Shown here: piece by piece, positions 34,824-42,202 of the stretch
Layout: every line of letters begins with the position of its first letter
Position numbering within the stretch: the first letter of the stretch is position 1
Origin: SZUA-309 sp965232595
GTDB lineage: Bacteria; Pseudomonadota; Gammaproteobacteria; Pseudomonadales; Azotimanducaceae
Length of the DNA stretch: 64,000 nucleotides
Direction: 5' to 3'
Assembly: GCA_965232595.1 (NCBI GenBank)
Contig: OZ246983.1
Coordinates: forward strand, 3,782,001-3,846,000
Notes under the pieces: model-generated
Told to the model about the DNA's origin: nothing
The model's database searches: none
What the model saw: the letters and a program-made list of their open reading frames with translations, nothing else
Program-made: the position numbers and the translations under genes

Positions 34824-35549
34824 GTGGCGGAGTTCACAACTGCCGATGGGGCGAATATCTACTACGAAGTGCACGGGGAAGGCTTTCCCGTGCTGCTGAT
34901 CGCGCCGGGCGGCATGCGCTCGGCCGTGTCGTTCTGGGAGAACACGCCCTGGAACCCGATCACGGATCTGGCCGGCGACTTTCAGGTGATCGCCATGGAT
35001 CAGCGCAACGCCGGCCAGTCGACAGGGCCCGTGGACGCCTCCCACGGCTGGCATACCTACGCCGCCGATCAGCTGGCGCTGCTCGACCACCTGCAGGTGG
35101 AGCGCTTCCACGTTGCCGGCATGTGCATCGGTGGCCCTTACGCGTTCGGGCTGATTGAGGCTGCGCCGGAGCGGGTGGCTTCCGCCGTGCTGTTTCAGAC
35201 GATCGGCCGTGACGACAACCGGCAGGCGTTCTACGAGATGTTCGACGGCTGGGCGGTTGCTCTCAAGGAGAGCTTCCCAGATCTGGCTGACGCTGACTGG
35301 CAGAGCTTTCGCGGCAACATGTACGACGGTGACAAGCGGCTGTTCAACGTCGATGACGACTTTGTGCGTGCGTGCCAGACGCCGCTCCTGGTGCTCTGCG
35401 GTAAAGACCTCTACCACCCGGAGAGCGCCTCCCGGAAGATCGCCGAGATCGCGCCGAACGTGACCTTCATCGAGGACTGGAAAGAAGGACCTGCCCGGGA
35501 AGAGGCAAGGGCGGCAGTACGGTCTTTTCTCCAGGCAAACGGCAGCTGA
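34824..35549 (+). CDS. Alpha/beta hydrolase with cysteine at the nucleophile elbow
   Basis: Alpha/beta-hydrolase-fold protein of 241 residues. YYEVHGEGFPVLLIAPGG holds the oxyanion region, and MDQRNAGQSTGP the second loop. The nucleophile elbow reads G-M-C-I-G-G with Cys101 in place of the usual serine. An acid residue is present in LVLCGKDLYH. The usual late catalytic histidine is not evident in the C-terminus (FIEDWKEGPAREEARA). It may be a hydrolase or an acyl/thioester enzyme, or inactive. GTG start 1 nt after the preceding gene; a dehydrogenase follows after 16 nt. Confidence 0.76.
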   Translation: MAEFTTADGANIYYEVHGEGFPVLLIAPGGMRSAVSFWENTPWNPITDLAGDFQVIAMDQRNAGQSTGPVDASHGWHTYAADQLALLDHLQVERFHVAGMCIGGPYAFGLIEAAPERVASAVLFQTIGRDDNRQAFYEMFDGWAVALKESFPDLADADWQSFRGNMYDGDKRLFNVDDDFVRACQTPLLVLCGKDLYHPESASRKIAEIAPNVTFIEDWKEGPAREEARAAVRSFLQANGS

Positions 35550-35565
35550 CAGATAGGAACGAGCT

Positions 35566-36462
35566 TTGACTGATACGAACAAAACGGCCTTTGTCGGCCT
35601 CGGGGTCATGGGCTATCCGATGGCCGGTCATCTGGCCACCGCCGGCCACAGCGTTGCGGTTTACAACCGGACCGCGGCGAAGGCCAGCAAGTGGCTCGGA
35701 GCCTTCGAGACGGTTGGCAGCGGTGGCCACCGGGCGGAGCTGACGCCCAAGGAAGCCGCCGCCGGCGCGGACGTGGTGTTTCTCTGCGTCGGCAACGATG
35801 ACGACGTGCGTTCGGTTGTTTACGGCGATGCCGGCGTGCTGGCGAGCATGGAAAAGGGCAGCACGCTGGTTGATCACACCACCGCCAGCGCTGAGCTGGC
35901 CCGCGAGCTGGCGGAAGCCTGCGCGAAGCAGGAGATCGGCTTCCTCGATGCCCCTGTCTCCGGGGGTCAGGCGGGTGCTGAGAACGGGCAGCTGACGGTC
36001 ATGGTCGGCGGCGAGCAGAGCACCTTCGACTCGGCGCAGCCAATCATGGACTGCTTCGCCAAATCGGTGCGGCTCATGGGCCCGGCGGGCTCAGGCCAGC
36101 TGACCAAGATGGTCAACCAGATCTGCATCGCCGGGGTGCTGCAGGGCCTGGCCGAAGGCCTGCACTTCGCCGAGCAGGCTGGTCTGGACATCGAAGCGGT
36201 GGTGGACGTGATCTCCAAGGGGGCGGCCCAATCCTGGCAGATGGAAAACCGTCATCAGACCATGGCGGCGGGCGAGTTCGAGTTTGGCTTCGCCGTCGAC
36301 TGGATGCGGAAGGATCTGGACATCACCCTGACCACCGGGCGACAGCTCGAGGCCCGACTGCCGCTGACGGCGCTGGTCGATCAGTTTTACGCCGACGTGC
36401 AGAGCTACGGCGGTGGCCGCTGGGATACCTCCAGCCTGATCCAGCGGCTGCGCAAGTCCTAG
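35566..36462 (+). CDS. Beta-hydroxyacid (3-hydroxyisobutyrate-type) dehydrogenase
   Basis: NAD(P)-dependent dehydrogenase of 298 residues. The N-terminal FVGLGVMGYPMAGHLATAGH is the dinucleotide motif, FLDAPVSGGQAGAENGQLTV the substrate-binding motif, and the catalytic lysine is in GSGQLTKMVNQICIAG. Candidate substrates are 3-hydroxyisobutyrate, tartronate semialdehyde or succinic semialdehyde. The start is TTG at 35566; the next methionine lies inside the nucleotide motif, so it cannot be the start. Confidence 0.88.
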   Translation: MTDTNKTAFVGLGVMGYPMAGHLATAGHSVAVYNRTAAKASKWLGAFETVGSGGHRAELTPKEAAAGADVVFLCVGNDDDVRSVVYGDAGVLASMEKGSTLVDHTTASAELARELAEACAKQEIGFLDAPVSGGQAGAENGQLTVMVGGEQSTFDSAQPIMDCFAKSVRLMGPAGSGQLTKMVNQICIAGVLQGLAEGLHFAEQAGLDIEAVVDVISKGAAQSWQMENRHQTMAAGEFEFGFAVDWMRKDLDITLTTGRQLEARLPLTALVDQFYADVQSYGGGRWDTSSLIQRLRKS

Positions 36463-36477
36463 CAGCCAGCGAGCCCC

Positions 36478-37413
36478 TCAGGCCTCGTCGAGAAACTTCT
36501 CGGCGTCCAGCGCTGCCATGCAGCCGAAGCCGGCCGAGGTGATGGCCTGACGATAGATGTGGTCGGCCACGTCGCCGGCTGCGAACACGCCGGGCACGCT
36601 GGTTGCGGTTGCGCCACCTTCGGTGCCGCTGGTGATGTTGATGTAGCCGCCGGTCATGTCCAGCTGCCCCTCGAAGATGTCGGTGTTCGGCTTGTGGCCG
36701 ATGGCGATGAAGACGCCCGCCAGGTCGATCTGGGTCGCGTTGCCTTCCTTGTCGGCTACCCGCATCCCGTTCACGCCCATGTCGTCACCGAGCACTTCCT
36801 GCAGGGTGTGGTTCCAGATGGGCTCGATGTTCTCCTTGGCGAAGAGGCGATCCTGGAGGATTTTCTCAGCCCGAAGCTCATCGCGGCGATGCACCAGGTA
36901 CACCTTGGAGCAGATATTGGAAAGGTAGAGGGCTTCCTCCACCGCCGTGTTGCCGCCGCCGACCACCGCAACTTCCTGGCCGCGATAGAAGAAGCCGTCA
37001 CAGGTGGCGCAGGCGGAAACGCCGCGCCCCTTGAACGCCTCTTCCGAGTCGAGGCCGAGGTACATGGCCGAGGCGCCAGTGGCGATAACCAGAGCGTCGC
37101 AGGTGTAGGTGGCCGAGTCACCGGTCAGGGTGAACGGACGGCTGGAGAGATCGACCGTATTGATGAAGTCGTTGACGACGCTGGCGTCAAAACGCTCCAC
37201 ATGTTCGGCCATCTGCATCATCAGCTCAGGACCCTGCAGCTCGGCGTGACCGCCAGGCCAGTTTTCAACCTCGGTGGTGGTCGTGAGCTGACCACCCACC
37301 TCCACACCGGTGATCAGCACCGGCTTCAGGTTGGCGCGGGCCGCGTAGAGCGCGGCCGTGTAGCCGGCCGGGCCGGAGCCTACGACGATCAGGCGATGGT
37401 GTTCTGAGCTCAC
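36478..37413 (-). CDS. trxB: Thioredoxin-disulfide reductase
   Basis: FAD/NADPH enzyme of 311 residues that reduces thioredoxin. The N-terminal FAD motif is VVGSGPAGYTAALYAARANL, the redox pair is Cys135-Ala-Thr-Cys138 in SACATCDGFFY, the NADPH motif is VAVVGGGNTAVEEALYL, and the C-terminal FAD motif is GVFAAGDVADHIYRQA. Complete and of normal length. It is not in an obvious operon; the gap upstream (37414-37530) holds no gene. Confidence 0.95.
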   Translation of the reverse strand: MSSEHHRLIVVGSGPAGYTAALYAARANLKPVLITGVEVGGQLTTTTEVENWPGGHAELQGPELMMQMAEHVERFDASVVNDFINTVDLSSRPFTLTGDSATYTCDALVIATGASAMYLGLDSEEAFKGRGVSACATCDGFFYRGQEVAVVGGGNTAVEEALYLSNICSKVYLVHRRDELRAEKILQDRLFAKENIEPIWNHTLQEVLGDDMGVNGMRVADKEGNATQIDLAGVFIAIGHKPNTDIFEGQLDMTGGYINITSGTEGGATATSVPGVFAAGDVADHIYRQAITSAGFGCMAALDAEKFLDEA

Positions 37414-37530
37414 TGGTAAGGACCTGAAATCTGCAAAGCGGCGTATGTTACCAGCGGCCCTCTGAGGGTGCCAAAGAAGCCCCGGTGCTGTTCATATGAC
37501 TCGCCGATATGAGGTGGCCGCTCACCCGCG

Positions 37531-38154
37531 TCAGCGCTCGGCCACCGCGAGCCGGACCGCCAGGGCGACGAAGATGGTGCCGGCCAGGCGGTTCATCAGC
37601 AGTTGGGCTCTGGCGGAGCGGCGCAACCAGCCGCCGATGAATCCGGCCCCCCAGGCGATGGCGCCGAACACGAGCAGCGTGGCGATGATGAAAATCCCAC
37701 CGAGCATCATCATCTGCCCGCCGATGGATCCGGCAGCCGGGTCGGCAAACTGCGGCAGGAAGGCGAGGAAGAAGATGCCTACTTTCGGGTTGGTGATGTT
37801 CATCACCACGCCGCGAGCGTAGAGGGCTTTCAGGCTGACCGCGGGCGCTTCATCGCCGTCGAGGCGGGTTCTCCCGGCCCTGAACGCGCCCCAGGCCAGG
37901 TAGAGCAGATAGGCGGCACCGATGAATTTCAGGGCGTTGAAGGCGAGCTCGGAGGTCTGGAAGATGGCCGCCACGCCAACCGCAACCGCCGTGGTGTGGG
38001 CGATGAGCCCGGTGCACAGGCCCAGGGTGACGACAAATCCAGCCAGCCGCCCGAACAGGCTGGACTGAGTCAGCACGAAGATGTTGTCCGGGCCGGGTGC
38101 TACGCACAGCGCCAGCGAAGCGGCGAAGAAAAGCGACAGGGTATCCAGGGGCAA
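37531..38154 (-). CDS. LysE-family amino-acid exporter
   Basis: Inner-membrane exporter of 207 residues with six helices. The N-terminal CVAPGPDNIFVLTQSSLFGR is the LysE/RhtB signature, with GVVMNITNPKVGIFFLAFLPQF further on. Members export homoserine, threonine, lysine or related metabolites. The alcohol dehydrogenase gene ends 20 nt upstream, so the two may be co-transcribed. Confidence 0.88.
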   Translation of the reverse strand: MPLDTLSLFFAASLALCVAPGPDNIFVLTQSSLFGRLAGFVVTLGLCTGLIAHTTAVAVGVAAIFQTSELAFNALKFIGAAYLLYLAWGAFRAGRTRLDGDEAPAVSLKALYARGVVMNITNPKVGIFFLAFLPQFADPAAGSIGGQMMMLGGIFIIATLLVFGAIAWGAGFIGGWLRRSARAQLLMNRLAGTIFVALAVRLAVAER

Positions 38155-38174
38155 GGCGGTGTCCTTCCGGCGAG

Positions 38175-39185
38175 TCAGTTGATCTTCAGTACTTTAGCCC
38201 CGGTGACAGGCTGGCGCTTCAGCGCGATCAACGCTTCGTTGGCCTGCTCCAGCGGGTAGGTGGTGACCGTGGAGCGAATGGGGATCTCCGCGGCGATCGG
38301 CAGAAACTCTGCGATGTCCTGAGCAGTGATGTTGGCGACCGACTTGATCTCGCGCTCGAGCCAGAGGTGGTCGTGGTAGCTCAGATCGAGCAGCGCCTCC
38401 TTGTCGCCATCTTCTTTCCTGATCGCGTTGATGACCAGTCGGCCACCGGGTCTGAGGTTGCCGAGCGCGGCGACCACCGGTGTCCAGGCTGGCGTGGTGT
38501 CGATGATCGCCTGCAGTGGTTCGGGAGCCGCTTCGGTGGTCGCGCCCACCCAGTCGGCACCGAGCGTGGCGGCAAACTCGCGGGCGCTGGCATCCCGGGC
38601 AAAAACTGAGATGGCGCTGCCGGGGTACAGATGGCGGCAGAGCTGCAGGACGATGTGGGCCGAGCCTCCGAAGCCGGTGAGCCCCAGCGGCTCACCGTTG
38701 TCGAGGCCGGCCAGCCGCAACGCCCGGTAGCCGATTGCCCCGGCACACAGCAGGGGCGCCGCCTGCTCGTCGCTGAACGCCGCCGGGATCGGGATGGCGT
38801 ACGCCGCCGGCACGGTCATGTACTCCGCGTAGCCACCGTTGACATCCCGGCCGGTGGCGGTGAACTCCGGGGCGACGTTCTCCTCCGCATCGCCGGAGCT
38901 TGAGTGGATCCAGCCCACGCCCAGCCGATCGCCGAGCTGGTGCTCACTGACGCCTGGGCCCAGTGCGGCCACGGTGCCAACGACCTCGTGACCGGGGATA
39001 ACCGGGTAAACGGGTGGCGGGGTGCGGCCTTCAATCTCGTCGAGCTCGGTGTGGCAGATCCCGCAGGTGTGCACGCGCAGGAGTACCTCACCGGCACCTG
39101 GCGTGGGCGTCGGCACCTCGGCCATTGTCAGCGGCTCGTCTTCCTCGGTCAGGGAGACCACTCTCGTCATCTGCATGGCGCGCAT
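38175..39185 (-). CDS. Zinc-type alcohol dehydrogenase lacking structural-zinc cysteines
   Basis: MDR alcohol dehydrogenase of 336 residues. The catalytic zinc site is present in HTCGICHTELDEIEG and PVIPGHEVVGTV. Where relatives have four cysteines after GWIHS (CGxCxxC...C), this protein has SSGDAEENVAPEFTATG with none, so the structural zinc must be absent. The family resemblance (ATGRDVNGGYAEYM) is otherwise strong. The nucleotide motif GLTGFGGSAHIVLQL is atypical but present. The VOC gene lies 5 nt upstream. Confidence 0.83.
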   Translation of the reverse strand: MRAMQMTRVVSLTEEDEPLTMAEVPTPTPGAGEVLLRVHTCGICHTELDEIEGRTPPPVYPVIPGHEVVGTVAALGPGVSEHQLGDRLGVGWIHSSSGDAEENVAPEFTATGRDVNGGYAEYMTVPAAYAIPIPAAFSDEQAAPLLCAGAIGYRALRLAGLDNGEPLGLTGFGGSAHIVLQLCRHLYPGSAISVFARDASAREFAATLGADWVGATTEAAPEPLQAIIDTTPAWTPVVAALGNLRPGGRLVINAIRKEDGDKEALLDLSYHDHLWLEREIKSVANITAQDIAEFLPIAAEIPIRSTVTTYPLEQANEALIALKRQPVTGAKVLKIN

Positions 39186-39190
39186 GAGGC

Positions 39191-39586
39191 TCAGTCGGCC
39201 CGTGCTGACGGCTTCGGATCAAACAGGCAGAACTGGTTGCCTTCCGGATCCAGCATGACGATGTGGTCCTCCCGCTCCTCGCGCAACGTCGCGCCCAGCT
39301 TCCCGAGCCGCTCGGCTTCGGCGTAGCGTTCGCGCTGCATCAGGTCGAGGTGGAGGCGATTGCGACCGCTGGCCCGCTGGTCGCTCTTCTGGAACCAGAT
39401 GGTGGGTGCGTCCGCAGCATCGATGGGCACGCTGATGTCGGTTTCCGGCGTCAGCCCCAGGGACGCCAGTCGGGCAATCTCCGCCTCATCGTAGGGTCGG
39501 ACCGCATAGCCGGTCAGCGCGGCGGCCCAGAAGTGTGCCAGGTCGTACGGCACCAGCGCGTCGATGGTGATCTGAAAGCCTGTCAC
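39191..39586 (-). CDS. VOC (glyoxalase-fold) protein
   Basis: Protein of 131 residues of the vicinal-oxygen-chelate superfamily. It shows a single beta-alpha-beta-beta-beta repeat pair, with ITIDALVPYDLAHFWAAALT at the start and RLHLDLMQRERYAEAERL and MLDPEGNQFCLFD near the end. The GTG at 39586, 13 nt after the dioxygenase stop, is the best start; a longer frame would run into the dioxygenase. The metal ligands H and E are plausible, but the substrate is unknown. Confidence 0.75.
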   Translation of the reverse strand: MTGFQITIDALVPYDLAHFWAAALTGYAVRPYDEAEIARLASLGLTPETDISVPIDAADAPTIWFQKSDQRASGRNRLHLDLMQRERYAEAERLGKLGATLREEREDHIVMLDPEGNQFCLFDPKPSARAD

Positions 39587-39599
39587 CAGCCAGCCCGGT

Positions 39600-40274
39600 T
39601 CAGGCCAGCACGATGTCGAACTGATGCAGCGGCAGGCCGCTCGCGGCATCCGTGCTCGGCTTGGCGATCAGCGTGTGGCGGAGCGCCGCCGGCGCTTTGG
39701 CGATCTCCAGATCCTGCTCGATCAACGGATCACCCTCGAAGTACATCTGGGTGGTGAGCTTTTTCGAGCCGGGGCGCGAGACCTGAAAGTGGATGTGCCG
39801 GCAACGCCAGCCGTCAGCGCCGAGGAAAGACAGGGGGTAAGGCCCCGGCTTGATGGTCTTGAAGCCGTAGCGCCCGTCGGCGTCGGTCGTCATCAACCCC
39901 CAGCCCTGAAAGTTCGGATCCAGCGGTGCGCTGTTCGGGTCTTCCGGATGGCTGTAGCGGCCGAAGTGATTGGCCTGCCAGACATCTACCAGCGCTCCCT
40001 CCAGCGGCTGGCCGTTCACGTCGGTGACGCGGCCGCGGACCAGAATCACCTCGCCCTGGGCCGGCTCCGAGTGTCCTTCGATCATGCTGAGGTCCGTGTC
40101 GGTGTCCGCCTGTTCCTCGATGGGATGGAACGGACCTTCCACCTGCCGGGGTGTAGGTGCGGTCGCGGCGCGGACCAGGCCTGGCGCGATTATTGTTGCG
40201 CCTGCAGCCAGCCCAAGCCCGGACAGCTGACGCCGGGTCAGCGGCCTGGCGCTCGTTGCTCCCTTGTTTTTCAT
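39600..40274 (-). CDS. Tat-exported intradiol ring-cleavage dioxygenase
   Basis: Non-heme iron(III) dioxygenase of 224 residues. The N-terminus carries a twin-arginine signal (LTRRQLSGLGLAAGATI, cleavage near VRAAT), so it acts folded in the periplasm. Intradiol motifs are VDVWQANHFGRYSHP and GRYGFKTIKPGPYPLSF, which supply the two tyrosine ligands, and RCRHIHFQV, which supplies histidines. It would cleave catechol-like or protocatechuate-like rings, perhaps derived from lignin or humic matter. VOC, alcohol dehydrogenase and LysE genes follow on the same strand. Confidence 0.85.
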   Translation of the reverse strand: MKNKGATSARPLTRRQLSGLGLAAGATIIAPGLVRAATAPTPRQVEGPFHPIEEQADTDTDLSMIEGHSEPAQGEVILVRGRVTDVNGQPLEGALVDVWQANHFGRYSHPEDPNSAPLDPNFQGWGLMTTDADGRYGFKTIKPGPYPLSFLGADGWRCRHIHFQVSRPGSKKLTTQMYFEGDPLIEQDLEIAKAPAALRHTLIAKPSTDAASGLPLHQFDIVLA

Positions 40275-40323
40275 CGGTCTTTCCTCCGATCCTCACGGCA
40301 ATCGTAGCATGGCGGGCGCCGGC

Positions 40324-40677
40324 TCACGGCGCCTCGTCGGCGGTGTGGCACTCGATGCAGTAGCGCGTCGGGCCTGCGTCCTCGGCCAACCGCTGCTTCT
40401 CGACGTGGCAGTCACGACACAGGCCGTGAAACTGCTCTTCCATCAGCGCGTTCACCGACGCGTCGGTCTTGTGGCAGTCGAAGCACAACCCCTGGCCGGT
40501 ATCGTCGATGAAGTTGTGATGGCAGTCGACGCAGTTCACCTGGCGGTGATCGATGTGCGCGAAGGTCAGCGGCAGCATGGGTCGCTCGGCCCGCAGTTGC
40601 GCCTGCCACTGCAGCCAGAGGTAACCGCAGCCGAGGGCGGCGAGGATGCAGGCGCTCAGGATCAGCAGGTTGCGCAC
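40324..40677 (-). CDS. Small membrane-anchored tetraheme c-type cytochrome
   Basis: Protein of 117 residues with one N-terminal helix (about 3-24) and four CxxCH sites (CVDCH, CFDCH, CRDCH, CIECH) in 75 residues. This density resembles cytochrome c3/c7-like or NapC/NirT-type electron carriers. The GTG at 40677 is chosen because it opens the anchor helix. It overlaps the preceding membrane-protein gene by 16 bp, so the two are coupled, and it is the last gene of the long cco run. It probably moves electrons between the membrane and a periplasmic partner. Confidence 0.82.
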   Translation of the reverse strand: MRNLLILSACILAALGCGYLWLQWQAQLRAERPMLPLTFAHIDHRQVNCVDCHHNFIDDTGQGLCFDCHKTDASVNALMEEQFHGLCRDCHVEKQRLAEDAGPTRYCIECHTADEAP

Positions 40678-41402
40678 GCTGCCACCTTGATGCCGGCAAA
40701 GGCTGCGCTGAGCAACACCATCGCCAGCCCGCAGAGCGTCGGCTGCAGATCTGCCTGCCGGTCGCCGGCAGGCGCGCCGGTGACGACCATGGTGCGGCCG
40801 TACCGCCGCATCACGTAGCCGAGCATCGGCGCGCCGATCAGCAGCAGCGCCAGCACGCCGACCTGCCACGGGCTCGACAAACTGAACTCGGTTGCCAGGA
40901 CGTGCCAAGCGCTGGCTGTTAGAATGAGCAGGTAGAGACCGCGATGCCAGTTCCTGAAGCTGCTGAACCCGGGGTAGGTGCGCTTGCGCGGTCCGGGCAG
41001 CGAGGAATAGGTGGTGGCGATCAGCAGCAGCCAGGCGACGATGCCGAGCAGCATGTAGTTTGGAGCCGTGGGCTTGAGGTGCTCGAGCACCGTGGCATCG
41101 ATCACCAGATAGCCTGCGGCATGAGCGGTGGCGATGAGTGCGGCCAGGATCGCCAGGTTGCGGTGTGCCCGGAGGCGTGGCGTGCGAACGGGCGATTCCG
41201 AATCCCAACCCATAAAGGCGATCAACGTGAACGCGCAGTAGCCGAGGGCGGCAAGGAAATCCCACCAGAAGCCGCCGGCGGGAAGCGCGCCTGCTGCCAG
41301 CGTAATGCCGAGCACGAGCAGAACGAGGGCCATCAGGGCGGTCAAAGGGTAAGTCCGGAGGCGGAAAGCATCGAGGTTAGTGAAAGGCCCGGTCCCCGCC
41401 AA
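40662..41402 (-). CDS. Ferric-reductase-like transmembrane protein
   Basis: Integral membrane protein of 246 residues with seven or so helices. FRNWHRGLYLLILTASAWHVL places two histidines on one helix face, and AHRNLAILAALIATAHAAGYL places two more, as in ferric-reductase-like (b-type heme) membrane domains. There is no flavin or NAD domain, so it would pass electrons to a partner, likely the overlapping tetraheme cytochrome. A TTG at 41402 is the first start; it is uncertain. Confidence 0.7.
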   Translation of the reverse strand: MAGTGPFTNLDAFRLRTYPLTALMALVLLVLGITLAAGALPAGGFWWDFLAALGYCAFTLIAFMGWDSESPVRTPRLRAHRNLAILAALIATAHAAGYLVIDATVLEHLKPTAPNYMLLGIVAWLLLIATTYSSLPGPRKRTYPGFSSFRNWHRGLYLLILTASAWHVLATEFSLSSPWQVGVLALLLIGAPMLGYVMRRYGRTMVVTGAPAGDRQADLQPTLCGLAMVLLSAAFAGIKVAACATC

Positions 41403-41450
41403 GCCTTTCCGAACCGGCGCGCCGGGCGGCGCGCTCGGGTCTGGCAGTCG

Positions 41451-42053
41451 CTAGTAGGTGTACTCCGGGGTCGGGCCCAGGTCCCAGAGCACGACCGTTG
41501 CGCCGAGCAGGGCCACGAACGACACCAGCGCCACCGCGAAGACGGCGGCGGCGTAGAGGAACGAACGCTCTGGCGCCACCTCCATGACCGGTCCGGTGCC
41601 GAGGAACAGCAGGTAGATGCAGTAGCAGGCGACGATGGTGCCGATCATGATGTCGAGCCAGAGCACCGGGTAGAGGCCGAGGAGGCCGGCCAGAAAGAAG
41701 GGGCTGGCGGTGTAGCTGATCAGGGCCACGCCTTTGGCGATCCCGCCTTCAGTGCTGTACGTGGCGGCCATCCAGCTCACCATGTAGCCGAGGAAGATCA
41801 CGCCGGCCACCATCGCCAGATAGAAGAGCACGCACATGGGCAGGGCGCTCTCGGCGGTGAGCTTCACCGGGTCGCCCATGATGGTCCAACCCTGGGTGGT
41901 CACCCCGATGTACCAGCAGACGGCCGGAATCAGCGCGAACGGAATGGTGTGCAATGCCAGTGTCTGCACCATAGAAGGCTTCTGCTCGGCAATCTTTGCC
42001 CAACCCCCTTTGGGATTGAACACCACCAGAAAGCCGTTCAACACACTATTCAT
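41451..42053 (-). CDS. Yip1-domain membrane protein
   Basis: Protein of 200 residues with five membrane helices and the Yip1-family opening NGFLVVFNPKGGWAKIAEQKP. Its ATG overlaps the ccoS stop as ATGA. Bacterial Yip1 proteins have no assigned biochemical role; the tight coupling to ccoS suggests a part in assembling or stabilising the oxidase. It ends 48 nt before the ferric-reductase-like gene. Confidence 0.78.
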   Translation of the reverse strand: MNSVLNGFLVVFNPKGGWAKIAEQKPSMVQTLALHTIPFALIPAVCWYIGVTTQGWTIMGDPVKLTAESALPMCVLFYLAMVAGVIFLGYMVSWMAATYSTEGGIAKGVALISYTASPFFLAGLLGLYPVLWLDIMIGTIVACYCIYLLFLGTGPVMEVAPERSFLYAAAVFAVALVSFVALLGATVVLWDLGPTPEYTY

Positions 42054-42202
42054 GAATCATCTCCCGAATCTTCCTCAAAAATATCGAAACCGTGTTTATC
42101 CAGTTGCTCGAACTGGTTGTTGTTGACTGCCCAGAGAAACACGGTCGCAGCGATCGCGATCAGCACAATGGACACAGGTATCAGCACCACCAGGATTTCC
42201 AT
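42050..42202 (-). CDS. ccoS: cbb3 oxidase maturation protein CcoS
   Basis: Protein of 50 residues, usual for CcoS: one N-terminal membrane helix (EILVVLIPVSIVLIAIAATV) followed by FLWAVNNNQFEQLDKHGFD and an acidic tail. The motif after the helix is the family hallmark. CcoS is needed for cofactor insertion into the cbb3 catalytic subunit. Its ATG overlaps the ccoI stop by one base, and its stop overlaps the Yip1 start by four. Confidence 0.9.
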   Translation of the reverse strand: MEILVVLIPVSIVLIAIAATVFLWAVNNNQFEQLDKHGFDIFEEDSGDDS

